From assembly GCF_018327705.1 (NCBI RefSeq), contig NZ_BNEM01000002.1, positions 3,720,001 through 3,784,000 on the forward strand: a stretch of DNA of 64,000 nucleotides, read 5' to 3'. Both the position numbers and the translations under genes were made by a program. The notes beneath the pieces are model-generated. The model was not told the DNA's origin, did not search any database, and saw nothing but the letters and a program-made list of their open reading frames with translations. The DNA is from Catellatospora sp. TT07R-123. GTDB lineage: Bacteria > Actinomycetota > Actinomycetes > Mycobacteriales > Micromonosporaceae. Below are positions 17,359 to 25,443 of this stretch, in pieces. Within the stretch, counting starts at the first letter, position 1; each line of letters starts with the position of its first letter.

Positions 17359-18993
17359 CTACTTCTTCTCCGCCACGATGCGGGTGACGGTCTCAGTCCG
17401 CTCGTCGCCCTCGAGTGCCTCGGCGTCAGCCTCGTTGATCACCAGCTTGTCCTCGGACGGCAGGAAGCCCTCCTTGAACTTGGCGATCAGCCCGTCGAGC
17501 TTGGCGGCGACGCCGTCGTCCCAGGTGCCGCCCGCGATCGTCTTCAGCACGTCCGAGTGGGAGCTGCGCAGGTGCTGCAGGAACTCCGACTCGAAGCGGC
17601 GCACCTGGGCGACCGGGATGTCGTCCAGCTTGCCCTCGGTGCCCGACCAGATCGAGACGACCTGCTCCTCGATCGGGTACGGCGAGTAGTTCTGCTGCTT
17701 GAGCAGCTCGACCAGGCGGCCACCGCGCTCCAGCTGGGCGCGCGAGGCCTTGTCCAGGTCCGAGGCGAAGGCGGCGAACGCCTCCAGCTCACGGAACTGG
17801 GCCAGGTCCAGCCGCAGACGGCCGGAGACCTTGCGCATCGGCTTGCCCTGCGCCGAGCCACCGACCCGGGAGACCGACGTACCGACGTTGATGGCCGGAC
17901 GCACACCCGAGTTGAACAGACCCTCCTCGAGGAAGATCTGGCCGTCGGTGATCGAGATGACGTTGGTCGGGATGAACGCCGAGATGTCGCCGGCCTTCGT
18001 CTCGATGATCGGCAGACCGGTCATCGAACCCGCGCCCAGCTCGTCCGACAGCTTCGCGCAGCGCTCCAGCAGGCGGGAGTGCAGGTAGAAGACGTCACCC
18101 GGGTAGGCCTCACGGCCCGGCGGGCGGCGCAGCAGCAGCGACACGGCGCGGTACGCCTCGGCCTGCTTGCTCAGGTCGTCGAAGACGATGAGGACGTGCT
18201 TGCCCGCGTACATCCAGTGCTGGCCGATGGCCGAACCGGTGTACGGCGCCAGGTACTTGAAGCCGGCCGGGTCCGACGCCGGCGAGTTGACGATGGTGGT
18301 GTACTCCATCGCGCCCGCGGCCTCGAGGGTGCCCTTGACCGACGCCACGGTGGAGGCCTTCTGGCCGATCGCGACGTAGATGCAGCGGACCTGCTTCTTC
18401 GGGTCGCCCGACTTCCAGTTGTCCCGCTGGTTGATGATCGCGTCCAGCGCCACCGACGTCTTGCCGGTCTTGCGGTCACCGATGATCAGCTGACGCTGGC
18501 CGCGGCCGATCGGGGTCATCGCGTCGATGGCCTTGATGCCGGTCTCCAGCGACTCGTGCACGCTCTTGCGGACCATCACGTTCGGAGCCTGCAGCTCCAG
18601 CTCGCGGAAGCCCTCGTCGGCGATCTCGCCCAGGCCGTCGATCGGCTCACCCAGCGGGTTAACCACGCGGCCCAGGAACTTGTCGCCGACCGGTACGGAG
18701 AGAACGCGGCCGGTGCGCTTGACCGGCTGGCCCTCCTCGATGCCCGCGAAGGCACCCAGGACGACGACACCGATCTCGCGGACATCGAGGTTCAGCGCGA
18801 CACCCAGGGTGCCGTCGGCGAACTCCAGCAGCTCGTTGGCCATGGCCGAGGGGAGACCCTCAACCTTGGCGATGCCGTCACCGGCCTCGGTGACGACGCC
18901 GACCTCCTCGCGGGAGATCTCGGGCGCGTACGAGGAGACGAAACGCTCAAGCGCTCCACGGATCTCCTCGGACGAGATGGTCAGCTCGGCCAT
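17359..18993 (-). CDS. atpA: ATP synthase F1 alpha subunit
   Basis: 544 residues. The non-catalytic nucleotide-binding site is [15 protein letters not shown], and [18 protein letters not shown] contains the arginine finger region. N-terminal crown ([20 protein letters not shown]) and central domains are complete. The C-terminal tail extends past the E. coli protein with an acidic stretch ([20 protein letters not shown]), a feature of actinobacterial alpha subunits thought to limit ATP hydrolysis. Position between atpH and atpG is standard. Confidence 0.98.
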   Translation of the reverse strand: MAELTISSEEIRGALERFVSSYAPEISREEVGVVTEAGDGIAKVEGLPSAMANELLEFADGTLGVALNLDVREIGVVVLGAFAGIEEGQPVKRTGRVLSVPVGDKFLGRVVNPLGEPIDGLGEIADEGFRELELQAPNVMVRKSVHESLETGIKAIDAMTPIGRGQRQLIIGDRKTGKTSVALDAIINQRDNWKSGDPKKQVRCIYVAIGQKASTVASVKGTLEAAGAMEYTTIVNSPASDPAGFKYLAPYTGSAIGQHWMYAGKHVLIVFDDLSKQAEAYRAVSLLLRRPPGREAYPGDVFYLHSRLLERCAKLSDELGAGSMTGLPIIETKAGDISAFIPTNVISITDGQIFLEEGLFNSGVRPAINVGTSVSRVGGSAQGKPMRKVSGRLRLDLAQFRELEAFAAFASDLDKASRAQLERGGRLVELLKQQNYSPYPIEEQVVSIWSGTEGKLDDIPVAQVRRFESEFLQHLRSSHSDVLKTIAGGTWDDGVAAKLDGLIAKFKEGFLPSEDKLVINEADAEALEGDERTETVTRIVAEKK

Positions 18994-19057
18994 CCTCAGC
19001 TTCCTATCGGTGTCGTGACTGTCAAGTCAGTGAATGCGTTCTCAGGGCTCGGCTGCG

Positions 19058-19879
19058 TCACTTGCCGACGAGCGCGTTCCGGACGGCGGCCAGGCGCTTG
19101 GCGACGGTGCCGTCGTAGAGGTCGCTGCCGACCTTCACGCACAGCCCGCCCAGCACGGTCGGGTCGACCGTCACCTTGATCGAAATCGTCCGGCCGTAGA
19201 TGCCCGACAGCGAGGACGCCAGCCGGCTCTCCTCGGCGTCGGTCAGCGGCTTCGCCACCGTGACGTAGGCGACCTGCGCCTCGCGCCGCTCGGCGGCCAT
19301 CTCGACCAGGCGGGTCAGCGCGTTGGCGAACGACCGCCCGCCGAAGCCGCCCACGGCCAGCTCGGCCAGGCGCACGGTCGACGGCTTGGCCTTGCCGGCC
19401 AGCAGCCCGTGCACCAGCTCGATCCGGCGTGACGCCGGCACGGTGAAGTCGCCGATGGCACCGGCCAGGGCCGGGTCACCGGCCACGATCTGGCCGAAGC
19501 GGAACAGCTCGTCCTCGACCTCGGCGAGGTCGCCGGCCTGGTCGGCCGAAGCCAGCAGCGCGTCCGCGCCCAGGCGCTCGGCGGCGTCCAGCAGCTCCGA
19601 CGCGGCCGACCAGCGGCCCGACGCCAGCACTACCAGCAGGTCCAGGCTAGCCTGGCCCACCTTGCCCGACAGCAGGCTGCGAACCAGCTCACCGCGCTGG
19701 TCGCCGGGCCGCGACGGGTCCGACAGCGCGCGGCGCAGGCGCGGTTCGCGGTCGAGCAGAGCGGCGAAGGCCAGCACCTCGTCGGCCGTGACCGCAGTGG
19801 CCGCGGCACCCGCCGCCCGGGCGCTCTCCTCGAGCGCCGCCCGGGCCGCGGTGTACGACTCTCGGCTTGCCGCCTGCAT
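19058..19879 (-). CDS. atpH: ATP synthase delta subunit (OSCP)
   Basis: 273 residues from ATG 19879, whose first base is the last base of the atpF stop (TGATG). The N-terminal helical domain starts MQAASRESYTAARAALEES; the C-terminal domain has the OSCP signature SGIYGRTISIKVTVDPTVLGG and ends LYDGTVAKRLAAVRNALV. It links the peripheral stalk to F1. The protein is longer than E. coli delta (177) because of an enlarged middle, as in other actinobacteria. Confidence 0.95.
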   Translation of the reverse strand: MQAASRESYTAARAALEESARAAGAAATAVTADEVLAFAALLDREPRLRRALSDPSRPGDQRGELVRSLLSGKVGQASLDLLVVLASGRWSAASELLDAAERLGADALLASADQAGDLAEVEDELFRFGQIVAGDPALAGAIGDFTVPASRRIELVHGLLAGKAKPSTVRLAELAVGGFGGRSFANALTRLVEMAAERREAQVAYVTVAKPLTDAEESRLASSLSGIYGRTISIKVTVDPTVLGGLCVKVGSDLYDGTVAKRLAAVRNALVGK

Positions 19880-20409
19880 CAACGCGCTCCGGCGGTCTCG
19901 AGCTCAGCCAGCGCCCGCTCGACGGTGCCGCGACGGCGCGCCTCGTCCTCCAGCGACTCGCCGACGATCTTGCCGGCGAGGCTGACGGCCAGGGCACCCA
20001 TCTCGCCGCGCAGCTCGCGCACGATGCTCGCGCGCTCGCCGGACAGCTGCTCGCGACCGGCCGCGATGATGCGGTCGGACTCTTCCTTGGCCTTGGCCAG
20101 CACGTCGGCACGGATGCCCTCGGCGTCGGCCCGGGCCTCGTCGCGGATGCGGGCGGCCTCGGTGCGGGCCTCGGCCAGCTGCGCCTTGTACTGCGACAGC
20201 AGCGCGGCGGCCTCGGCCTGAGCCTTCTCCGCCTTGACCAGACCGCCTTCGATGGCCTCGACGCGCTGCTGGAACATGCTCTCCATACGCGGGAACACGT
20301 ACTTGGTGAGCACGAAGAGCAGCACACCGAAGGCGATGAGGCCGACGATCACCTCGGCGATCGGCACGCCGAGCACGTTGTACGCGTGCCCTTCTTCAGC
20401 GATGTTCAT
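19879..20409 (-). CDS. atpF: ATP synthase F0 b subunit
   Basis: 176 residues. One N-terminal membrane helix (IAEVIVGLIAFGVLLFVLTKYVFP) is followed by a long charged helix (MESMFQQRVEAIEGGLVKAE and on) that dimerises as the peripheral stalk and by the delta-binding tail. Normal length. GGGGAG upstream provides the ribosome site. Confidence 0.97.
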   Translation of the reverse strand: MNIAEEGHAYNVLGVPIAEVIVGLIAFGVLLFVLTKYVFPRMESMFQQRVEAIEGGLVKAEKAQAEAAALLSQYKAQLAEARTEAARIRDEARADAEGIRADVLAKAKEESDRIIAAGREQLSGERASIVRELRGEMGALAVSLAGKIVGESLEDEARRRGTVERALAELETAGAR

Positions 20410-20478
20410 AAGTCACTCCCCTTCGGTGGTGACCGGTCGCGGGCGACCGGTCACCGAACGTCTCGGCCTATGAACGCG

Positions 20479-20682
20479 TTACTTGACGAAGGCGAGCACG
20501 AAGCCCAGCAGGGCCAGCGCCTCGACGACGGCGAAGCCCATGAACATGTAGGCACGGGTCAGGCCCGCGCTCTCGGGCTGGCGGGCGGTCGCCTGGATGT
20601 AGGCAGCGAAGACCAGACCCACGCCGATGCCGGGGCCCAGGGCCGCGATGCCGTAACCGATGACGTTAAGGCTGCCGCTCAT
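20479..20682 (-). CDS. atpE: ATP synthase F0 c subunit
   Basis: 67 residues, two transmembrane helices forming the proton-carrying hairpin. The first helix has the glycine-rich AALGPGIGVGLVFAAYI, the polar loop is ARQPES, and the essential carboxylate is Glu54 in AVVEALALLGFVLAF. The chain is short, lacking a few N-terminal residues compared with the 75-85 of most species. An AGGAGG-type ribosome site lies just upstream. Confidence 0.96.
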   Translation of the reverse strand: MSGSLNVIGYGIAALGPGIGVGLVFAAYIQATARQPESAGLTRAYMFMGFAVVEALALLGFVLAFVK

Positions 20683-20800
20683 GTCGGTTTTCCTCCTGCG
20701 TTGGACGCGTGCCAGTCACGCGCACGTTTTTTGGTATGTAGGTACGAACGATCTTCAGTTGTGGATCGAAAGCAAAGGTGAAGGTCGCGCCGGGCGCGGA

Positions 20801-21604
20801 TCAGTGCTCTTCGGAGATCGAGCTCTGGAAGTACGTCGCCGACAGCAGCGTGAAGACGTACGCCTGCAGGCTCAGGATGAAGAACTCGAACAGCGTCATG
20901 ATGATCGCGAACGCCCAGCTGCCGAGTGCAGCCCCCTTGAGCAGCGCGCTCTGCGCGTTCCACAGCGCGACGCCGCCCAGCGTGAACACCAGCAGGATCA
21001 GGTGGCCGGCGAACATGTTGGCGAACAGACGGACCGACAGCGTGATCGGCCGCAGCACCAGGTTCGAGATGAACTCGATGGGCACCAGGATCGGGTGCAC
21101 CCACCACGGGACGCCGGGCTGGACGCAGGCGTGCTTCAGGTAGCCGAGGACGCCGTGCTTGCGCATGCCCAGGTAGATGTAGATCAGCCACGTCATCACC
21201 GCGAGGACGATGGGGAAGGCCAGGTGCGAGTTCGGCGAGATCTGCGCGAACGGGATGATGCTCCAGAGGTTCGTCACCAGGACGAACAGGAACACCGTCG
21301 CGAGGTACGGCGCGAAGCGCACGCCCTCCTTGACGCCGATGATCTCACCGGCGATGTTGTTGCGCACGATGCCGTAGACCGACTCGGCCAGCCACTGCTT
21401 CTTGGTCGGCACGAGGGTCGGGGTGCGGTAGGTCACCAGGAAGAACACGATCACGATCGCGACGGCGATCCAGATCAGCAACGTCATCTTGGTGAAAGCG
21501 GGGCCCCAGAAGGTGCCCTCGAGGGACGGGATCAGGCTCTTGAAGTCGAAGCTGTCCACACTGGGAGGAAACTCCTCAGCAAGGAACCCCGGCTGCGTAA
21601 TCAA
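20801..21604 (-). CDS. atpB: ATP synthase F0 a subunit
   Basis: 267 residues with about five to six membrane helices. The essential arginine of the proton channel lies in PITLSVRLFANMFAGHL, and the conserved C-terminal helix has LFEFFILSLQAYVFTLLSATY. The N-terminal periplasmic segment is FPPSVDSFDFKSLIP. It lies between atpZ and atpE in the standard order. Confidence 0.97.
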   Translation of the reverse strand: MITQPGFLAEEFPPSVDSFDFKSLIPSLEGTFWGPAFTKMTLLIWIAVAIVIVFFLVTYRTPTLVPTKKQWLAESVYGIVRNNIAGEIIGVKEGVRFAPYLATVFLFVLVTNLWSIIPFAQISPNSHLAFPIVLAVMTWLIYIYLGMRKHGVLGYLKHACVQPGVPWWVHPILVPIEFISNLVLRPITLSVRLFANMFAGHLILLVFTLGGVALWNAQSALLKGAALGSWAFAIIMTLFEFFILSLQAYVFTLLSATYFQSSISEEH

Positions 21605-21632
21605 CCTGTCATCCTCCGTCGATCGGGTACGG

Positions 21633-21848
21633 TCACCCGTCCAGTCTCTTCACGGTCAAGAAGACTCCGGCGGCCGTGCCGCCGATCAACCCGATCAACA
21701 GCCCGACGTTGGGGAGTCCCAGCCACTTATCGATGAGCCACCCGACCCCTCCCCAGACCAGCATTCCGCCGAGGAGATACCCGATGGCCGCCCAACCCGC
21801 ATCGGCGCCCGCAGGTAGGGGGCGCTTTGGAGGCTGGTCATCGGCCAT
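21633..21848 (-). CDS. atpZ: AtpZ/AtpI-family ATP synthase-associated membrane protein
   Basis: 71 residues, two hydrophobic helices (AAIGYLLGGMLVWGGVGWLI and VGLLIGLIGGTAAGVFLTV) joined by the conserved DKWLGLPN. This is the small AtpZ-type protein found directly before atpB; the family is linked to Mg2+/Ca2+ supply or c-ring assembly of ATP synthase. ATG 21848 (MADDQPPKRP) is chosen; an upstream in-frame start at 21920 would add 24 residues without family similarity. A GC hairpin lies in its leader (about 21876-21899). Confidence 0.8.
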   Translation of the reverse strand: MADDQPPKRPLPAGADAGWAAIGYLLGGMLVWGGVGWLIDKWLGLPNVGLLIGLIGGTAAGVFLTVKRLDG

Positions 21849-22239
21849 GACGCGGCGAACAATATCAGCCACTTGGCGTAGGGGGACAAGCGCCCCCCAG
21901 CCCATCATGGCCAAGCTCACCTTGCCCTTCGTGACCAGTACTTACGTATTGGCTACGAGAGTCATCAATGTCTTGTTCGCGTTTTGTACATATTTCAGAC
22001 GATTACTGTATCTTTTCTGCCGCTTGTCACACCCGACATCGGCCCGCCGATTGTCACATTTCCGCCCACGCGACGCCAGGCTCGCCCTCCGGCCGGCCGT
22101 CGGCGACCGCCGATGTCCCAGTTCCCTCACAGCGTGGCGAAGCACACAGTGAGACGGCGAGCGCCCACAGTCAAAGATCTACATTGCTTTACTTCCAGGT
22201 ACCCGGTGAAATAGAGGAAACCCCTCGAACCTCCCGGCG
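21849..22239 (-). promoter_or_regulatory. AT-rich promoter/leader region of the atp operon
   Basis: About 390 bases without a convincing gene. The part from 21940 to 22030 is much richer in A+T than anything else in the window and contains several -10-like hexamers on the minus strand, e.g. TACAGT (22010-22005). It should hold the main promoter of atpZBEFHAGD, and on the other strand the promoter of the lipoprotein gene. Exact start sites cannot be fixed from sequence. Confidence 0.5.
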
Positions 22240-22707
22240 GTGCTGAAGATGCGCAAGGCGATCGCCCCCTTGCTATTGGTGCTGGTCACAGCGTTAGGTG
22301 CCGGGTGCGAGCCGCGCGGCAACGATGACGCGTCCGCGACCAAACCGGTGCACTGCACCGTGGTGGTCGACGGCCCCAAGAAGAACGAGGAGACCGGCAA
22401 GGTCTCCGGCCAGGTGCGCTACCGCTGCGCCACGCCCGGGGCCGAGAATCTCACTCTGAAGATCCGCATCGAGCGGCGCGACGGGGACAAGTGGAGCGCC
22501 GTCGCCTCGAAGACGTACACGCTGAAGGGCAAGCAGACCTATGCGCCCGAGCTGAAGTACGAGGCCAAGGACGTGACCATCAGCTGCCGCGACGGCAGCT
22601 TCCGCACCGTCGTGGACTGGAGCCGCACCTCGCGCAAGGACACCGAGGGCGACAACCTGATCAGCGGCGCCGTGCGCGACCCGTGCAAGCCGAAGATCTT
22701 CGACTGA
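22240..22707 (+). CDS. putative secreted lipoprotein, unknown function
   Basis: 155 residues (GTG 22240, or 152 from ATG 22249). The N-terminus MRKAIAPLLLVLVTALGAGC is a signal peptide ending in Cys with an imperfect lipobox (Gly at -3), so lipid attachment is likely but not certain. The mature part is hydrophilic and beta-rich with three further cysteines (HCTVVV, YRCATP, SCRDGS, plus DPCKP near the end) that could form disulfides. No known family is recognised. It is transcribed against the atp series, lying between atpI-like and atpZ genes, an unusual place for an extra gene. Confidence 0.7.
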   Translation: MLKMRKAIAPLLLVLVTALGAGCEPRGNDDASATKPVHCTVVVDGPKKNEETGKVSGQVRYRCATPGAENLTLKIRIERRDGDKWSAVASKTYTLKGKQTYAPELKYEAKDVTISCRDGSFRTVVDWSRTSRKDTEGDNLISGAVRDPCKPKIFD

Positions 22708-23115
22708 TCACTTGATGAGGTCGACGTCCACGTACGGGATGCGGCTGTTCCACACGTGCCAGGCGTGGCCGACGGTCCAGGCGATCGCGGCCACGCCGAT
22801 CCCGAGCGCCATCGGCTTCAGCCCCGCCCAGCCCGTCTGCGCGACCCTGGCCATGGCCAGGTACAGCACGGTGAACTTGATCGCGTACGTGGCCAGGCCC
22901 ATCGTGAGCACCAGCTTCGGGTTGACCGAGTCCGCCCACGCGAGCACGAAGCTGGAGAACAGGTAGCTCACCGCGACCAGCGCGACGCCGGCGAGCACGC
23001 CGAGCGCGGCCGTGCCCCCGGCGACCAGCCAGCCGACCGGTGCCGCCACCGCCGCGACGGCGGCGGTGACACCGAGCATGTACGGCAGGAACCTCAGCCG
23101 CTTCGCCAACATCAC
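22708..23115 (-). CDS. AtpI-like ATP synthase-associated membrane protein
   Basis: 135 residues with four hydrophobic helices: MLGVTAAVAAVAAPVGWLVAG, LGVLAGVALVAVSYLFSSFV, LVLTMGLATYAIKFTVLYLA and GIGVAAIAWTVGHAWHVW. The third helix (KFTVLYL) resembles the conserved core of the AtpI/ATP synthase protein I family. Its place upstream of the atp genes is the usual one in actinobacteria. It may assist F0 assembly. It is separated from atpZ here by the oppositely oriented lipoprotein gene, so it is probably transcribed with the upstream phosphatase genes. Confidence 0.75.
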   Translation of the reverse strand: MMLAKRLRFLPYMLGVTAAVAAVAAPVGWLVAGGTAALGVLAGVALVAVSYLFSSFVLAWADSVNPKLVLTMGLATYAIKFTVLYLAMARVAQTGWAGLKPMALGIGVAAIAWTVGHAWHVWNSRIPYVDVDLIK

Positions 23116-23127
23116 GCCACCTCAAAG

Positions 23128-23186
23128 TCGATCATGAACTTGTGCCCGGGACACGCCGTCCAACCCTGCCATAAGTTCATGATCAA
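23128..23186. repeat. intergenic inverted repeat with GATCATGAACTT core
   Basis: GATCATGAACTT (23130-23141) and its exact complement AAGTTCATGATC (23173-23184), extended to 17-base arms with two mismatches around a 25-base loop. It fills the gap between the phosphatase stop and the AtpI-like start, so it can act as a terminator or transcript processing signal. Similar GATCATGAACTT elements look REP-like; no second copy was found here. Confidence 0.6.
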
Positions 23187-23202
23187 CAACTAGAGAGGCT
23201 GG

Positions 23203-23820
23203 TCACGGGAGGGGGAGGAGGGTGGCCGTCAGGGGGGTGAGGACGTCCTGGATCTCGTCGGCGACGCGGGTGAAGACCTGGTCGCCGCGGCCCCAGGGGT
23301 CGTCGAGGTCGTCCTTGGGCTGGGCGGGTTCGCCGTTGCGGGCTGCCGCGACCGCCGCGACCAGGGCGATGCCGCGGTCGTGGACGGCGTCGGGGGTCGG
23401 CGCGGCGGAGGGCAGGGCGGCCAGGTCGACGGCGGGCAGCAGGCGGCCGAACTCGCCGAGCACGAAGGTGCGGTCGGCGGCGTCGGGACGCAGCGCGGTG
23501 ACGTAGTCGTACTGGTCGGCGGTGGCGGTGAGGATCAGGTCCGCCGCCTCGATGTGGTCGGCGCGCAGCTTGCGGGCGCTGAAGCCGTCCGGGGAGGCGC
23601 CCCGGGCGCGCACCTGGCGCGCGGCGGGCGGGTTCATCTCCTCGCCCTCGTGCCAGCCGCCGGTGCCCGCGGAGTGGGACAGCAGCAGCTCCGACCCGTC
23701 GTACGACCCGCCCAGCGCCGCGGCGCGCTCGGTCACGGCCCGGGTGAGCAGGCGCTCGGCCATCGGCGAGCGGCAGATGTTGCCCATGCACACGTGCAGC
23801 ACGGTGAACGGCGGCATCAT
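23203..23820 (-). CDS. low-molecular-weight protein tyrosine phosphatase family protein
   Basis: 205 residues. The P-loop CMGNICRSPMAERLL (Cys11 to Arg17, CX5R plus Ser) at the extreme N-terminus is diagnostic, and the general acid Asp is expected in the DDPWGRGD motif near residue 175. Middle parts (FVLGEFGRLLP, DLILTATADQYDYV) resemble arsenate reductase/LMW-PTP folds. The ATG overlaps the stop of the Sua5-type gene by four bases, so the two are co-translated. Such phosphatases dephosphorylate tyrosine kinases of cell-envelope polymer pathways; the target is unknown. Confidence 0.88.
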   Translation of the reverse strand: MMPPFTVLHVCMGNICRSPMAERLLTRAVTERAAALGGSYDGSELLLSHSAGTGGWHEGEEMNPPAARQVRARGASPDGFSARKLRADHIEAADLILTATADQYDYVTALRPDAADRTFVLGEFGRLLPAVDLAALPSAAPTPDAVHDRGIALVAAVAAARNGEPAQPKDDLDDPWGRGDQVFTRVADEIQDVLTPLTATLLPLP

Positions 23821-24485
23821 GCCTCCCCGGGCCCGGCGATGTCGGGGGCGACCTCGCGCAGCTGCTCGATGTCGATCGCGCCCGCGCGCAGGATGCGGGG
23901 CCGGTCACCGGTCAGGTCGACGATGGTCGACGGCACCGGGTTGGGGCACTCCCCCGCCTCCAGGTACACGCTGACCTTGTAGCTGAGCTGCTCGCGGGCC
24001 TCCTCGGCGGTGACCGCGGCGGGGTTGCCGGTGAGGTTGGCCGACGAGACGGCCATCGGGCCGGTCTTGCGCAGCACCTCCAGCGCCACCGGGTGCAGCG
24101 GCATGCGTACGGCCACGGTGCCGCCGGTGTCGCCGAGATCCCATTGCAGACTCGGCGCCTGCTCGACCACGATGGTCAGTGCGCCGGGCCAGAACGCCTC
24201 GACCAGGTCCCGGGCGACGCCCGGCAGCCGCAGCACCAGCCCGTCGAGGGTGTGCCGGGAGCCCACCAGCACCGGCGGGGGCATGTGCCTGCCCCGGCCC
24301 TTCGCGCTGAGCAGGTTCGTCACCGCCCAGGGCTTGAAGGCGTCGGCGCCGATGCCGTACACCGTGTCGGTCGGCAGGACCACCAGGTCACCGCTGGAGA
24401 CGGCGTCGATGGCGGCCTGGATGCCCCGGTCGCGTTCGACGACGTTACGACAGTCGTAGAGCCTCACGGTGAGCCAGTCTGTCAC
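23817..24485 (-). CDS. threonylcarbamoyl-AMP synthase (TsaC/Sua5/YrdC family)
   Basis: 222 residues from GTG 24485. It makes threonylcarbamoyl-AMP for the t6A modification at position 37 of ANN-decoding tRNAs. Core motifs are GDLVVLPTDTVYGIGADAF, KGRGRHMPPPVLVG, AFWPGALTIVV and VAVRMPLHP, then GPMAVSSANLTGNPA. The C-terminal Sua5 extension domain is missing, so the protein is TsaC-like in length. The start is uncertain: GTG 24512 and GTG 24467 are also in frame. It lies 54 bases after prmC. Confidence 0.92.
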   Translation of the reverse strand: MTDWLTVRLYDCRNVVERDRGIQAAIDAVSSGDLVVLPTDTVYGIGADAFKPWAVTNLLSAKGRGRHMPPPVLVGSRHTLDGLVLRLPGVARDLVEAFWPGALTIVVEQAPSLQWDLGDTGGTVAVRMPLHPVALEVLRKTGPMAVSSANLTGNPAAVTAEEAREQLSYKVSVYLEAGECPNPVPSTIVDLTGDRPRILRAGAIDIEQLREVAPDIAGPGEA

Positions 24486-24515
24486 GTGGTTTTCACCTGA
24501 TGCGAACCGCACCGT

Positions 24516-24536
24516 GCGACAGGCGTGACCTGTCGC
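24516..24536. promoter_or_regulatory. short perfect inverted repeat between prmC and the tsaC-type gene
   Basis: GCGACAGG (24516-24523) and CCTGTCGC (24529-24536) with a five-base loop, three bases past the prmC stop. It could be a weak terminator/attenuator or an operator; there is no T tract. Confidence 0.35.
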
Positions 24537-24539
24537 TGA

Positions 24540-25376
24540 TCAGGCGGTGCCCGCGCGGACCGCCGTGGTGAACCTCGGCCGCCCGGCCAGATCGAGATGC
24601 GTCGTGACCTCGTCGAACTCCGCCGACAGCAGCTCGCGCATGGCGTCGGTGTGCGTGTCGTCGTGCTCCATGCCGATCAGCCCGCCGGGCCGCAGCACCC
24701 GCGCCGAACGGGTGACGATCACCGGAATGAGATCCAGGCCGTCGGGTCCGGCGAAGACGGCGTCGTGCGGATCGTGCCCGACCTCCGGGGGTACGGCGAC
24801 CGCCGACGGCACGTACGGCGGGTTGCACAGCACCAGGTCGACCGGTTCGGGCAGCGTGACGTCGCGCACGTCGCCCTCGACGACCACGACCCCGGTGCCC
24901 TCGACGTTGCGCCGCAGCCAGGGCAGCGCCTGCTCGCCGCGCTCGACGGCGTACACGCGGGCGTCGGGGCGGGCGTCGGCGACGGTCACCGCCAGCGCGC
25001 CGGTGCCGCTGCACAGGTCGAGCACGGTCGGCACCCGTACGTCGCGCAGCGCCTCGACCCCCCAGCGGGCCAGCAGCTCGGTCTCCGGGCGCGGGATGAA
25101 CACGCCGGGCCCGACCAGCAGGTCCCGGCCCAGGAACGGGGCGGTGCCGGTCAGGTGCTGCAACGGGACGCGCTGCGCGCGCAGCTCCACCAGCCGGTCC
25201 AGCACCTCGGCCTGCTCGTCGCTGAGCTGCCCGATCAGCAGCAGCGCCCCGCGGGGCACGCCCAGCACATACGCCGCCAGCAGCTCGGCGTCGACGCGCG
25301 CGGAGTCCACGCCCGCCGCCGCCAGCCGGGCCGCAGCCTGCCGCAGCCGCACCGACAGCCCCACCGCTCCGCTCAT
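24540..25376 (-). CDS. prmC: peptide chain release factor N5-glutamine methyltransferase
   Basis: 278 residues. PrmC methylates the Gln of the GGQ motif in release factors. The N-terminal helical domain is LRQAAARLAAAGVDSARVDA and on; the methyltransferase domain has FIPRPETELL, the SAM loop VLDLCSGTGALAV, and the catalytic NPPY in LVLCNPPYVPS. ATG 25376 is preferred over a long N-terminal extension because TACGGT lies six bases upstream. Its substrate prfA is 2.8 kb away on the same strand, cut off by a three-gene ABC transporter of opposite direction. Confidence 0.95.
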   Translation of the reverse strand: MSGAVGLSVRLRQAAARLAAAGVDSARVDAELLAAYVLGVPRGALLLIGQLSDEQAEVLDRLVELRAQRVPLQHLTGTAPFLGRDLLVGPGVFIPRPETELLARWGVEALRDVRVPTVLDLCSGTGALAVTVADARPDARVYAVERGEQALPWLRRNVEGTGVVVVEGDVRDVTLPEPVDLVLCNPPYVPSAVAVPPEVGHDPHDAVFAGPDGLDLIPVIVTRSARVLRPGGLIGMEHDDTHTDAMRELLSAEFDEVTTHLDLAGRPRFTTAVRAGTA

Positions 25377-25388
25377 CCGATCACCGTA
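25377..25388 (-). promoter_or_regulatory. leaderless -10 (TACGGT) of prmC
   Basis: TACGGT on the minus strand (25388-25383) followed by six bases and the ATG at 25376. It gives prmC its own promoter, needed because the ABC insertion separates it from prfA. Confidence 0.6.
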
Positions 25389-25443
25389 TCCGCAGGCGGG
25401 AAACCGGTTGCCCCGGGCGGGAGCTTTTCGCGAGGGTGGGCGC

